Assembly: GCF_003864295.1 (NCBI RefSeq)
Contig: NZ_BDQK01000006.1
Coordinates: 1-64,000, forward strand
Source: Aphanothece sacrum FPU1
Lineage (GTDB): Bacteria > Cyanobacteriota > Cyanobacteriia > Cyanobacteriales > Microcystaceae
Length of the DNA: 64,000 nucleotides
Reading direction: 5' to 3'
Shown: piece by piece, positions 46,675 to 55,439 of the stretch
How positions within the stretch are numbered: the first letter of the stretch is position 1
Layout: the number at the start of each line of letters is the position of its first letter
The notes under the pieces: generated by a model
The model's input: the letters and a program-made list of their open reading frames with translations, nothing else
Database searches by the model: none
What the model was told of the DNA's origin: nothing
Made by a program: the position numbers and the translations under genes

Positions 46675-46785
46675 GGTATGGTTGCTGATGCTGATAGATT
46701 ATTCTTGTGTGTGAGGAGTAAGAGTGATTTGAAAAAGCCTTTGGAGTCGAAACACGGCAAGACGCCCGAAGGCTTTTCATTTTTA
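46675..46785 (+). ncRNA. Candidate intergenic small RNA
   Basis: Proposed from position: a -10-like TATGCT at about 46665-46670 following the 24-bp palindrome, then about 100 bases ending in a strong intrinsic terminator (46733-46785). No open frame of value. The 5' part contains gtgtgaggagt (46709-46719), whose complement is the ACTCCTCACAC core of the cyanobacterial sRNA Yfr1. Expression and strand are unproved. Confidence 0.35.
46733..46785 (+). terminator. Strong rho-independent terminator
   Basis: Stem AAAAGCCTTTGG (46733-46744) with CCGAAGGCTTTT (46766-46777), one G-U pair, 21-base loop, followed by cattttta. No protein gene on this strand ends just before it, which is why a small RNA is proposed. 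Confidence 0.75.
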
Positions 46786-46906
46786 TTTAGTTTTATGCCA
46801 GAAGCTTCGCCATAATCTCTCAAGCGTTGAATGATAAGACTGAAAACGGCTATATTATAATCAAGGATTTTTCAGTCCATCTAAAGATAAAGGTTAAAAG
46901 AATTTC

Positions 46907-47560
46907 ATGATTGCCAACATTGAAGCTAAAGAATTATTTCGTGCTGCTTACGAAAACCGCTACACTTGGGATAAAAATTTTCCCGGATATACAGCAGATA
47001 TTACCTTTAAGGTTAATGATAAGATAATGGTGGGTCAGGTTCGTGTGAACCGTGATCTCAGTACCGAAGTGTTTAACGTTGAGGATGAGGCAATTAAGGC
47101 TGAAATTGGGTCTCAGTTATGGGAAGTTGCCATTCATCGTATTCGCCGAAGTTTTGAAGATACTCACGGCAAAAATACCTTCCGTTATGGAAATACGGAC
47201 GAAACAGGGGCCGTAGAGATTCTTCTGGGTGGTAAGTCAGAAGGCGATCGCTATAAACTTCGTAATAACCAGGTTTGTCATGTCCATCGTCATATTCATG
47301 GGGTGGTTGTCACTATTGATACGTTTAGTAGTCATGATACAGGAAGTGGTTATTTAGCCCATCGTTATGATTCTATTTATCATGATCCTAAAACGGGAGA
47401 TGTTAAAACTCGAAAAAGTGATTTTGAAGATAATTATGACCAAATTGGAGATTATTATATCTTAACAAGTCGTATTATCCATAAAGAAGAAAATGGAGAA
47501 AATCTGATCAAAGAATTCGGATTTTCTAATATTAAATTATTGCAACCAGCCCTAGTTTGA
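46907..47560 (+). CDS. DUF3386 family protein
   Basis: A 217-residue soluble protein with ARELFRAAYENRYTW-like EAKELFRAAYENRYTW at the start, NNQVCHVHRHIHGVVVTIDT in the middle and a run HDTGSGYLAHRYDSIYHDPK. I recognise it as DUF3386, conserved in cyanobacteria and plastid-bearing plants; biochemical role unknown. The His-rich VHRHIHG could bind metal (inference). Preceded by the candidate sRNA region. Confidence 0.8.
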   Translation: MIANIEAKELFRAAYENRYTWDKNFPGYTADITFKVNDKIMVGQVRVNRDLSTEVFNVEDEAIKAEIGSQLWEVAIHRIRRSFEDTHGKNTFRYGNTDETGAVEILLGGKSEGDRYKLRNNQVCHVHRHIHGVVVTIDTFSSHDTGSGYLAHRYDSIYHDPKTGDVKTRKSDFEDNYDQIGDYYILTSRIIHKEENGENLIKEFGFSNIKLLQPALV

Positions 47561-47571
47561 TACATAAGTAA

Positions 47572-47590
47572 TAGGCGTTGCTGATTGATG
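47572..47590. repeat. Short dispersed motif ggcgttgctgattgatg
   Basis: The same 17 bases occur at 60249-60265. Such ggcgttgctga strings are common in cyanobacterial intergenic DNA and resemble ends of mobile elements. Confidence 0.5.
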
Positions 47591-47615
47591 GATACTTATA
47601 TTTAGAGGCTATGTG

Positions 47616-47641
47616 TAGGGGTAATTCATGAATTGCCCCTG
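47616..47641. repeat. Palindrome AGGGGTAATTCATGAATTGCCCCT
   Basis: Inverted repeat of the TAGGGG type, one G-U pair, between the DUF3386 and transaldolase genes; likely ends the upstream transcript. Confidence 0.6.
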
Positions 47642-47852
47642 CAAAAGAAACTTTCTTAATATGAGTAAATCTTGACAATTTATTGTAAAATTCTTAAGAA
47701 AAAAGAATTGTCAATGATTAGGAATTTCTGAAATTATAGCTCTTAGATAGAAGTCAACTGATATGTTTAAAAGGGATAGGATTATTAATTTTTGCTTAGT
47801 TAAGTCGCTATCTTAAATTTTTGACTTTGACATTCATTTGTAAGGAGTAATT

Positions 47853-49025
47853 ATGGCTACATTGCTTGAACAACTTCGGAAATTTACAATTGTTGTGGCA
47901 GATACAGGGGATATTCAAGCTATTGAAACCTTTACACCCCGTGATGCTACTACAAATCCTTCTTTAATCACGGCGGCGGCTCAAATGCCCCAATATCAGT
48001 CTATTGTAGATGATACTCTTAAAACTGCTAGAAAAGAATTAGGAAAAGTTGCTTCTACTTCTGATGTGGTTACGTTGGCTTTTGATCGTTTGGCGGTGGC
48101 TTTTGGCTTAAAAATTCTCGAAATTATTCCTGGAAGGGTTTCTACTGAAGTTGATGCTCGCTTATCTTATGATATGGAGGGAACCCTCGAAAAAGCTCGT
48201 TATTTGATTGGAGAATACCAAAAAGCAGGGGTTTCACGCGATCGCATTTTGATCAAAATTGCTTCTACTTGGGAAGGAATTAAAGCGGCGGAAATCCTGG
48301 AAAAAGAGGGTATTCATTGTAATTTAACCCTATTATTTGGCATACATCAGGCGATCGCTTGTGCAGAAGCGGGTATTACCTTGATTTCTCCGTTTGTAGG
48401 GCGTATTCTGGACTGGTATAAGAAGGAAACCGGAAAAGACTATGCTGCGGCTGAAGATCCGGGGGTTGTTTCTGTTACTAGCATCTACAATTATTACAAA
48501 AAATTTGGTTACAAAACTGAAGTGATGGGGGCAAGTTTCCGTAATATTGGAGAAATTTGTGAATTAGCAGGAAGTGATTTATTAACCATTTCTCCTGGGT
48601 TATTAGAGAAGTTAAATTCAACGGAAGAACCTTTACCTCGTAAGCTTGACCCTGAAGTAGCTGCTTCGATGGAAATTACCAAAATTTCTATTGACAAAGC
48701 GACATTTGAACAGATGCACAAAGCTGATAAAATGGCTTATGAAAAGCTAGATGAAGGTATTGCTGGCTTTACCAAAGCGTTAGAAAGTCTTGAAGAAATG
48801 CTTAAAGAAAGGCTCGCTCGTCTGGAAGGAGAAAGCACTGTACATAATGCGGCGGCGGATATTTTCCGAGTCTATGATTTAGATGGAGATGGGTTTATTA
48901 CTCGTGAAGAATGGGCAGGAACTGATTTAGTTTTTGATGCTATTGATATTAACCATGATGGCAAAATTACGGCTGAAGAAATGGCGGCCAGTTTAGGTGG
49001 TGCTATTCGTTTAGTTGAAGCTTAA
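47853..49025 (+). CDS. tal: Transaldolase with C-terminal EF-hand pair
   Basis: Transfers a dihydroxyacetone unit in the pentose phosphate pathway. Residues 1-320 are the transaldolase barrel: DATTNPSLI (about 31-39), [13 protein letters not shown] (about 95), the Schiff-base Lys in [11 protein letters not shown] (about 135) and [10 protein letters not shown] (about 226). Residues 330-390 add two EF-hands, [13 protein letters not shown] and [13 protein letters not shown], both with complete Dx(D/N)xDGxIxxEE loops. This cyanobacterial fusion suggests calcium control, not shown here. AAGGAG precedes the ATG. Confidence 0.93.
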   Translation: MATLLEQLRKFTIVVADTGDIQAIETFTPRDATTNPSLITAAAQMPQYQSIVDDTLKTARKELGKVASTSDVVTLAFDRLAVAFGLKILEIIPGRVSTEVDARLSYDMEGTLEKARYLIGEYQKAGVSRDRILIKIASTWEGIKAAEILEKEGIHCNLTLLFGIHQAIACAEAGITLISPFVGRILDWYKKETGKDYAAAEDPGVVSVTSIYNYYKKFGYKTEVMGASFRNIGEICELAGSDLLTISPGLLEKLNSTEEPLPRKLDPEVAASMEITKISIDKATFEQMHKADKMAYEKLDEGIAGFTKALESLEEMLKERLARLEGESTVHNAAADIFRVYDLDGDGFITREEWAGTDLVFDAIDINHDGKITAEEMAASLGGAIRLVEA

Positions 49026-49029
49026 TTGA

Positions 49030-49058
49030 TTGTAGGGTGGGCATTGCCCACCCTACAA
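49030..49058. terminator. Perfect palindrome TTGTAGGGTGGGCA-T-TGCCCACCCTACAA
   Basis: Fourteen-base arms with a single central base. It lies between tal and the convergent relE gene, and supplies the relE stop codon. It can act as a bidirectional terminator. The arms resemble the inner ends of the MITE-like repeats (tagggtgggtt). Confidence 0.75.
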
Positions 49059-49313
49059 CCGATAAATTTCTTTTCGATGTTTACATTGTAAGAGTTGTAT
49101 CATTCGATTAGAATCATTGATTTCATAACGCACTCGATAATCTCCGACACGAAGACGATATTCATTATCATAACCTTTCATTTTAACTACTCCTACAGGA
49201 CGAGGTTCTTTTCTGAGATATTCAATTTTTTCTAAAATACGAGTTTTAAATTCATTGGGTAAATTATCAATTTGTTTTTGAACAGATTTAGAAATAATAA
49301 TCTCATAACTCAT
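49053..49313 (-). CDS. relE: RelE/ParE family toxin
   Basis: An 86-residue RelE-fold protein: YEIIISKSVQKQIDNLPNEF, VKMKGYDNEYRLRVGDYRVRYEI and the C-terminal CKHRKEIYRL, whose Arg and Tyr positions match ribosome-dependent mRNA interferases. Its ATG overlaps the antitoxin stop by four bases. The stop codon lies inside a long palindrome shared with tal. Confidence 0.88.
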   Translation of the reverse strand: MSYEIIISKSVQKQIDNLPNEFKTRILEKIEYLRKEPRPVGVVKMKGYDNEYRLRVGDYRVRYEINDSNRMIQLLQCKHRKEIYRL

Positions 49314-49558
49314 GATGCTGATGCTTTATTTTTAGCCAGATATTGATCTAAGGTTAAATACTCACCTGTTTGATATTCAGTATGAACTCCTTGCAATTCT
49401 GCTATAGTTTCAGCATCATCTTCATAAGCGGCTTCTTCTTCTTCAAATATTTTTTGTTCTAGTATTTCTAGTAGTTGACGCTTTTGTTCTAAATCAAGAG
49501 AACAAATGGTATCTGTCAAGGTTTCAATGGTTATTTTTAGGTTGATAGTTGTTACCAT
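49310..49558 (-). CDS. Antitoxin of the RelE module
   Basis: An 82-residue acidic protein. The first 40 residues (LKITIETLTDTICSLDLEQK) are helical, the rest (EEEEAAYEDDAETIAELQGV, then GEYLTLDQYLAK) is the neutralising tail. Found upstream of and overlapping relE, in the usual order of relBE-like modules in cyanobacteria. Confidence 0.8.
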   Translation of the reverse strand: MVTTINLKITIETLTDTICSLDLEQKRQLLEILEQKIFEEEEAAYEDDAETIAELQGVHTEYQTGEYLTLDQYLAKNKASAS

Positions 49559-49648
49559 TTTGTTAAGCTTTAAGGATACAATAAAGGCAGATTTTAATTA
49601 ATATTAAAAATAATATCACTTTATAAGTATAACTTAATTTTGTCTATT

Positions 49649-49774
49649 ATGTCAAGTTCTACCCCAGAAAGTGTAGAGAAATTTATTGATTTTTGTGAGC
49701 AACATATTACGGGTAAAGAAACAAAAGAAGCACAAATCTTTTATTGGCCCTTGGTCGCCCGTTTAATGAGATAA
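49649..49774 (+). pseudogene. N-terminal stub of a class I SAM-dependent DNA methyltransferase
   Basis: A 41-residue frame: MSSSTPESVEKFIDFCEQHI then TGKETKEAQIF, matching the conserved opening of large cyanobacterial DNA methyltransferases of the MmeI-like/type IIG kind, which have about 900-1000 residues. The next codons (YWPLVARLMR) do not fit, so the body was deleted and the stub joined to unrelated DNA. Confidence 0.65.
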
Positions 49775-49782
49775 TTAGTCAT

Positions 49783-50085
49783 CTAGATTATTTTAACTAA
49801 ATCTGTTAACGCCTCATTAATAATCTCATCACTAACCCCTCTACGCTTTAACCCTTCAATAAACAGAGAAACTCCTTGATGACGACTTTCTAAATGATAT
49901 AAAATTGCTTCTATTGGAGTTGGGAGTTCAATAGGATAATGTTCTTGTTCATATACCTCTACTAAAGTAGCTAAAATTTCTAATTTTTCCCCTGATGGTG
50001 TATTGAGTTCAGCATCAAAAAGAGATTCAATTTCTTGTAAAGCTTGTTGATAATCATTATCCGTTTTTATTGGTCGTAAATTCAT
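49783..50085 (-). CDS. higA: HigA-type antitoxin with altered C-terminus
   Basis: A 100-residue protein. Residues 1-65 (NLRPIKTDNDYQQALQEIES, then EVYEQEHYPIELPTPIEAIL) match HigA antitoxins encoded after HigB. In the family a helix-turn-helix would follow; here the tail reads SRHQGVSLFIEGLKRRGVSD and EIINEALTDLVKII, with no recognisable HTH, so DNA binding may be lost. It follows a broken higB by 15 bases. Confidence 0.75.
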   Translation of the reverse strand: MNLRPIKTDNDYQQALQEIESLFDAELNTPSGEKLEILATLVEVYEQEHYPIELPTPIEAILYHLESRHQGVSLFIEGLKRRGVSDEIINEALTDLVKII

Positions 50086-50099
50086 GTTAATTAACCTCC

Positions 50100-50393
50100 T
50101 TAAATTGTAGTAGCATCTATTTTATCATACTCTTTATGAGTTCCAATAAAACGAATAAAAACGATGCCAATATCATAGCGAATATGAACAATTAACCGAT
50201 AATGATTCCCTTTAATATTAAAAACTACCCGATTATTAGCAATAATACTAGCATTTTTATAGATTTTTTTTATATCAGATGGACTTTGCCAATTAGCACG
50301 AGAAACATCATCAAACCATGCTTTTAAAGGTTGTTCAGCAGAGAGATGTTTTTGTCAAAATTCCCTTAAGGTACTTCGAGCAATAATTCTCAA
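50100..50393 (-). pseudogene. higB: HigB-type toxin with one in-frame TGA
   Basis: From TTG 50393, with GGAGGAG about eight bases upstream, the frame reads MRIIARSTLREF-stop-QKHLSAEQPLKAWFDDV, then VVFNIKGNHYRLIVHIRYDI and FIGTHKEYDKIDA before TAA at 50100. That is a complete HigB of 97 residues except for a TGA at 50355-50357 where the family has Trp (TGG). All later toxin residues look conserved, so decay is recent. Confidence 0.87.
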
Positions 50394-50624
50394 AATAATA
50401 ACTCCTCCAATGCGTTAAAAGTTACCTCAATTCAATAATCCATTATAGATTGAACTAAACGCTTTACCCAAATCAGCACCAAAATTAAATGTAGGGGCTT
50501 AATAATTTAAGATCAAGGTGATTTAGCTATCTCAACTGATGCTTTAATTATTAACTGCTTATACAATAAAATATAGGACTTATGCAAGACCTCCAGACAT
50601 AGATCAATATTATTATAGTGATAA

Positions 50625-51398
50625 ATGAACATGAAAAAAATCCTATCAACTCTTATTTTAAGTCTATTATTAAGCATAAGCATAGCTAATTCTTGGGCTG
50701 CAGACTTGCCAGAAATCATACGACGGGGTAAACTAATTGTAGCGGTAAAAAATAACACTCGACCCCTTGGATTTTCTGATGATACTCAACAACTTCAAGG
50801 ACTAGAAATTGATATTGCTCGCCGTTTGGCCCAACAACTTTTAGGTAATCCTGAGGCCATTATCTTAAAACCTGTCAATAATCAAGAACGATTACAAACA
50901 GTAATTGACGGAAAAGTGGATTTAGTCATCGCCAGAGTCACGATTAATCCCTCTCGCGCCCAATTAGTCAATTTTAGCCCTGCTTACTATTTAGATGGTA
51001 CTGGTTTAGTGACGAAAAACCCCAATATTCAAGGCTTAACCGCCTTATCTACCGCCAAAATAGCCATACTTAAGTCATCCAGTACCATCGCAGTAATTCG
51101 CAGCGAACTCCCCAAAGCAGAGTTAATTGGGGTAAATTCTTATCAAGAAGCCTTAACATTATTAGAAGCGGGAGTTGTTGAGGCCTTTGCGGGGGATAAT
51201 AGTATTTTAGCGGGATGGGTGCAGGAAAATTCTGAATACCATCAATTACCCGTTCGTTTGTCAGGAGAAGGGTTAGGGGTAGTCATGCCCAAAGGAGCGA
51301 AGTATGCTAGTCTACGGGGCAAAGTCAATGAAGCCATTGTCCGTTGGCAGCGATCAGGATGGTTAGCACAACGGGCTAAATATTGGGGACTCCCTTAA
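50625..51398 (+). CDS. Periplasmic amino-acid-binding protein (SBP family 3)
   Basis: A 257-residue protein with a signal peptide (MNMKKILSTLILSLLLSISI ... SWA, cleavage near 26) and the polar-amino-acid-binding fold: IRRGKLIVAVKNNTRPLGF, LQGLEIDIARRLAQQL, KVDLVIARVTINPSRAQLVN and YWGLP at the end. No ABC permease or ATPase is adjacent, so it may serve a transporter elsewhere or act as a sensor. Followed by a hairpin repeat. Confidence 0.88.
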   Translation: MNMKKILSTLILSLLLSISIANSWAADLPEIIRRGKLIVAVKNNTRPLGFSDDTQQLQGLEIDIARRLAQQLLGNPEAIILKPVNNQERLQTVIDGKVDLVIARVTINPSRAQLVNFSPAYYLDGTGLVTKNPNIQGLTALSTAKIAILKSSSTIAVIRSELPKAELIGVNSYQEALTLLEAGVVEAFAGDNSILAGWVQENSEYHQLPVRLSGEGLGVVMPKGAKYASLRGKVNEAIVRWQRSGWLAQRAKYWGLP

Positions 51399-51484
51399 AC
51401 TAAAAATGCTCCCAGGCACCAAGTCTGGAGCTATAGGAACGAAGCCTGCCTATGCAGACTCAAATACTAATAATTCGTCGGATA

Positions 51485-51541
51485 GCCCGCGCAGGCGGGC
51501 TTTGTTCCTACAGCCCAACCCTTTAGGGTTAGGGTATTTTA
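51485..51541. repeat. Double-hairpin dispersed repeat, copy 3
   Basis: gcccgcgcaggcgggctttg then agcccaaccctttagggtt. Same arrangement as 29811-29862. The 60 bases before it (gcctgcctatgcagactc) hold related but degenerate arms. Confidence 0.8.
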
Positions 51542-51606
51542 GAGAATGAAATAGCCTTGTCCTTAAACTATTATAATTATAATGATTAATTGGGATTTGA
51601 GCAACT

Positions 51607-52137
51607 ATGAATGAAATTCTTCCAGTCATTTATTTATCCGGTATTGTGATTTTTTTAGGGGGAGTAGCTATTTTTCTTCTCCTACAAATCATTAAAACTC
51701 GTCGTACTGAAAACAGATTTTCTAAACTACAAGAAAAGTTACAAAAAGATAAAGGTACGGCTGAAGACTATTATGAATTAGGGAGTTTGTACCTAGAGAA
51801 AAAAATATATGTACAGGCAGTTAAACTCTTAGAAAAAGCCTTGAAAACTGGTCCAAAATTAGAGCCAGAAAATAAAGCCTTAATTTATAATGCTTTGGGT
51901 TATGCCTATTTTTGTCAAGAACAATTAGAGTTAGCTATTCGTCATTATAAAGACGCAATTAAACTGTATCCAGAATATGCGATCGCGTTAAATAATTTAG
52001 GTAATGCTTACGAAAAAAAACAAATGATTTCTAAGTCCATTGAAACTTATGAAGAAACATTAAAGTATGACCCGACAAATAAGATTGCTAAGCGTCGAGT
52101 TGAATTATTAAGCAAGCGTTTAGTAGAATCAAAATGA
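51607..52137 (+). CDS. TPR protein with N-terminal membrane helix
   Basis: A 176-residue protein: one membrane helix (about 5-27, VIYLSGIVIFLGGVAIFLLL), a basic linker and three TPR units (about 58-165; EDYYELGSLYLEKKIYVQAV, ALIYNALGYAYFCQEQLELA, AIALNNLGNAYEKKQMISKS). The layout is like cyanobacterial proteins assisting photosystem assembly (Ycf3- or Ycf37-like), but assignment to one is not safe. Confidence 0.83.
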   Translation: MNEILPVIYLSGIVIFLGGVAIFLLLQIIKTRRTENRFSKLQEKLQKDKGTAEDYYELGSLYLEKKIYVQAVKLLEKALKTGPKLEPENKALIYNALGYAYFCQEQLELAIRHYKDAIKLYPEYAIALNNLGNAYEKKQMISKSIETYEETLKYDPTNKIAKRRVELLSKRLVESK

Positions 52138-52258
52138 GTTATTTATATTTCAAATGGAAATGCTATATAGTGTTTCGATTTAAAATATAAACATTTGTGA
52201 CAGGCCCTATCTTGCCTGTGACGGGCAAGATTTCCATTTCACATCCACATCTCAATTA

Positions 52259-52729
52259 TTAATATTTTATCAGCCAAAAGGCTTGTTTTCTAATATATAA
52301 AGGATTGTCTAATTTTACTGAAGGAGCGATCATTTTGATTTCTCTCATCATTTGATTATGAGAAATCATCCAATTAGTATAATCAGAAGATTTATCGATT
52401 TTTTGATCAGGACAATATTGAGTCACTTTTGTGATAATTGTTTTAGTAATCTCAAAGATTAAAAGACATTTTTGAGGTAAAGTAATCCCTATAGATAAAC
52501 GATTGTTTAATTCTGTATAAAAAGTTACAGTACTAATTTGATTAACCCCCGTTGCTAAAAGTCCCCAAAATTGGGCATTTGCTGAGTAAACTTGTTGACG
52601 AGATGCAGTATTAACTCTGGCTAATGTTTGACTTAATAAAGGGTTATTGTCAGCACTTAAAGCTTTATTTATAGTAAAAAAATTTAGGATATTAACAATA
52701 ATTATAATCCACCAGACCGTCAACTTCAT
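52259..52729 (-). CDS. Predicted secreted protein of unknown function
   Basis: A 156-residue protein with a hydrophobic start (LTVWWIIIIVNILNFFTINK) and probable cleavage near ALSA. Two cysteines in the mature part (KCLLIF, QYCPDQ) could pair. No family recognised. Read by itself on this strand, 118 bases from the clpC end. Confidence 0.6.
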   Translation of the reverse strand: MKLTVWWIIIIVNILNFFTINKALSADNNPLLSQTLARVNTASRQQVYSANAQFWGLLATGVNQISTVTFYTELNNRLSIGITLPQKCLLIFEITKTIITKVTQYCPDQKIDKSSDYTNWMISHNQMMREIKMIAPSVKLDNPLYIRKQAFWLIKY

Positions 52730-52770
52730 GTTAAACTAATTTGAACAATATTAACAAACTTTAAAACGAG

Positions 52771-52800
52771 TAGGTTGGGTTGAGGAACGAAACCCAACAA
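52771..52800. repeat. Palindromic repeat taggttgggttgaggaacgaaacccaacaa, copy 1
   Basis: Arms GTTGGGTT and AACCCAAC around gaggaacga. A second, identical copy is at 56962-56992. Confidence 0.85.
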
Positions 52801-52847
52801 AGAGTTCTTATTGGCATTTCACTATCATTCAAACCAACCTACATTTA

Positions 52848-55220
52848 TTAACCGATAACAGATGATAAAGCCAGCTTTTTAACTGATTTAACTATCACCT
52901 GATTTTGCTCATTAACATCTACTTTTAGCTGTTCTCCATCTTTAACTTGACCTAAGAGAATAGCCTCAACTAAACTATCTTCTAAACGTCTCATAATTGC
53001 ACGACGTAAAGGTCTGGCCCCATAACTAGGATCATAACCTTCATTAACAACAAGTTCCTTAAACTTATCAGTCACAGTTAAAGTCATTTGACGTTGTTCT
53101 TGTAACTGTTTAGCCACTTCTTGTAGGAGAATATCCGCAATTTTAGTCACTTCAGATTTATTGAGTTGATGGAACACAATAATCTCATCAAGACGGTTAA
53201 GAAACTCTGGGCGGAAATATTGTTTAAGTTCATTATTAACTAACTCTTGAAGCCGTTTATATTGAGCATTATCTTGATTAGAATCAGTTTCAAAACCAAA
53301 CCCATTACCCCCTTTTTCAATGACCTTTGACCCAATATTAGAAGTCATAATAATGAGAGTATTATTAAAGTCTACTGTACGACCTTTAGCATCCGTTAAC
53401 CGTCCATCTTCTAACACTTGAAGCAACAGATTAAACACATCAGGATGGGCTTTTTCAATCTCATCAAATAACACCACTCCATAGGGATGACGACGTACTG
53501 CTTCTGTTAATTGTCCCCCATCTTCATAGCCCATAAATCCAGGAGGTGAACCAATTAATTTAGAGATAGTATGCGACTCCATATATTCTGACATATCTAA
53601 CCGAATCATCGAATCATCAGACCCAAATAAATACTTCGCTAAGGCCTTAGTTAATTCGGTTTTACCTACTCCAGTAGGCCCCGCAAAAATAAAACTAGCA
53701 ATAGGACGATGAGGATTTTTTAACCCAACTCTTGCACGACGTAAAGACCGAGATATAGCTTTAACTGCTTCACTTTGTCCAATAATACGTTCATGTAAAT
53801 GGTCTTCTAAATAAAGCAGAGATTCTGATTCAGTTTCCGTTAATTTATTAACGGGAATTCCCGTCCAAGCTGCCACAATATGAGCAATTTCTTCCTCATC
53901 AACCACCGGAATTAAAGAATCAGGATTAATGATAACAGATGAATTTTGACCCTCTACAGATGAAGCCATTTTAGTTTGTAAAGAATGACGTAAATGAGTC
54001 CGAGATCCTGCCTCATCCATTAGATCAATTGCCTTATCAGGAAGAAAGCGATCGCTAATATAACGATCAGCTAATTTAGCAGCACTTTCTAAAGCTTGAT
54101 CATCAAATTTAACCTTATGATAAGCCTCATATTCTTTGCGTAATCCTAACAAAATTTCAATGGTTTCACTAACAGAAGGTTCTCCTACCATGACACATTG
54201 AAATCTTCGTTCTAATGCCCCATCCCGTTCAATATATTGACGATATTCATCTAAAGTTGTTGTACCTAAACATTGTAATTCTCCTCTCGCTAAAGCAGGT
54301 TTTAACAAATTAGCTGCATCCATACCTCCTCCCATGTTTCCCGCACCTACTAAAGTATGAACTTCGTCAATAACTAAAATGATATTTCCTGCCTTTTTGA
54401 CTTCCTCAACAATAGCTTTGAGTCGTTCCTCAAAATCACCTCTAAAGCGAGTTCCTGCCACCAATAAGCCCATGTCAAGGGTCATGACTTCTTTATTAAT
54501 TAAAAGTTCGGGAATCTCCCCTGCTACAATTCTTTGAGCTAGTCCTTCAGCGATCGCCGTTTTGCCAACTCCAGGTTCCCCCACTAACACCGGATTATTT
54601 TTAGTACGTCTCCCCAAAATTTGGATGGTTCTCTCAATTTCCTTAGTTCTTCCTACCACCGGATCAAGTTTACCCTCTCTTGCTTTTTGCGTCAAATTAA
54701 CGCCAAAGTCCTCTAAACGAGTTTTTTTACCTGAAGGACGTTCAAACCCTATAGGTTCATCAAAAGCAGCAACAGGGACGGGTTCTTGTTCCTCAATACG
54801 ATCAATTAAAGTAGTACGTAACTCAGCAAGATCAATATTTTGTAATTTGATCGCTTTGACGGCCACCGCATCAGGATCACAAATAAGAACTAATAAGATA
54901 TGTTCAGTGGTAACATAGCGATCGCCCTGTTGACGCGCTTCCTGAAAAGCCCGTTCTAGTATTAGTTTAACCATTGAGGTAAAGGGAATATTAGCCGGAC
55001 TAAAACCCACCCCTTTTTTAGTGATTTTTTGAATAATATGTCTTGTTTGGGCCAATGTTAAGCCAAATTCTCCTAATACCTTAGCGGAGATACCAGTGCC
55101 TTCTCCTATTAACCCTAATAATAGATGTTCTGTCCCCACCAAATTTTGTCCCGTGCGACGGGCTTCTTCTTGGGCTAACATAATGGCTTTAATAGCTTTG
55201 TCTGTAAAGTATTCAAACAT
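52848..55220 (-). CDS. clpC: ClpC-type AAA+ unfoldase lacking the middle UVR coiled coil
   Basis: A 790-residue Hsp100 protein that unfolds substrates for ClpP/R. Order: two Clp_N repeats (1-145), AAA-1 with GEPGVGKTA (about 213) and VIDEVH (about 281), AAA-2 with GPTGVGKTE (about 518), and [10 protein letters not shown]. Between the first AAA small domain and AAIHIV-like [16 protein letters not shown], normal ClpC carries about 50 residues of coiled coil with a UVR motif that binds adaptors. Here only about 25 divergent residues ([20 protein letters not shown]) join them. Typical cyanobacterial ClpC has about 820 residues, so this is probably a second, variant ClpC. Confidence 0.88.
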   Translation of the reverse strand: MFEYFTDKAIKAIMLAQEEARRTGQNLVGTEHLLLGLIGEGTGISAKVLGEFGLTLAQTRHIIQKITKKGVGFSPANIPFTSMVKLILERAFQEARQQGDRYVTTEHILLVLICDPDAVAVKAIKLQNIDLAELRTTLIDRIEEQEPVPVAAFDEPIGFERPSGKKTRLEDFGVNLTQKAREGKLDPVVGRTKEIERTIQILGRRTKNNPVLVGEPGVGKTAIAEGLAQRIVAGEIPELLINKEVMTLDMGLLVAGTRFRGDFEERLKAIVEEVKKAGNIILVIDEVHTLVGAGNMGGGMDAANLLKPALARGELQCLGTTTLDEYRQYIERDGALERRFQCVMVGEPSVSETIEILLGLRKEYEAYHKVKFDDQALESAAKLADRYISDRFLPDKAIDLMDEAGSRTHLRHSLQTKMASSVEGQNSSVIINPDSLIPVVDEEEIAHIVAAWTGIPVNKLTETESESLLYLEDHLHERIIGQSEAVKAISRSLRRARVGLKNPHRPIASFIFAGPTGVGKTELTKALAKYLFGSDDSMIRLDMSEYMESHTISKLIGSPPGFMGYEDGGQLTEAVRRHPYGVVLFDEIEKAHPDVFNLLLQVLEDGRLTDAKGRTVDFNNTLIIMTSNIGSKVIEKGGNGFGFETDSNQDNAQYKRLQELVNNELKQYFRPEFLNRLDEIIVFHQLNKSEVTKIADILLQEVAKQLQEQRQMTLTVTDKFKELVVNEGYDPSYGARPLRRAIMRRLEDSLVEAILLGQVKDGEQLKVDVNEQNQVIVKSVKKLALSSVIG

Positions 55221-55402
55221 AAATTTTTAAGGTGTTGGGTTTGTTACATTTCTTTATCTTCTTCTCATACTGTATCTTAGTCCCTAGAAAGAAGCATAGT
55301 AGGGAAAGCCGTAAATAACTACGTAGGGGCGAGTTTTTAAGCACAATTGATGATTTTAATACATATATTTAGATAAACCCGGTCGTAAAAAATAATCGTT
55401 CT

Positions 55403-55418
55403 TGTGATCAAGATCACA
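55403..55418. promoter_or_regulatory. Perfect CRP-type site TGTGATCAAGATCACA
   Basis: A 16-bp perfect palindrome fitting the consensus TGTGA-N6-TCACA recognised by E. coli CRP and Synechocystis SYCRP1. Its centre (55410.5) lies about 41.5 bases before the transcription start predicted from the -10 box at 55440-55445, the spacing of class II activated promoters. Confidence 0.75.
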
Positions 55419-55439
55419 GAAGATTGGGTATTCTGATCT

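Larger units (their letters stand above)
46475..46906. other. Divergent ndhD / DUF3386 region with candidate small RNA
   Basis: Holds the palindrome at 46641-46664, a possible promoter behind it, and the strong terminator at 46733-46785. The 66-codon frame from 46615 covers these structures and is unlikely to be a gene. Confidence 0.6.

Noticed and set aside
46709-46719. A true Yfr1 sRNA on the reverse strand
   Set aside because: The 11-base core matches, but no 3' stem and U-run follow on that strand. Kept only as a remark.
46615-46815. 66-codon plus-strand frame
   Set aside because: It covers the palindrome and terminator between ndhD and the DUF3386 gene and has no protein-like pattern.
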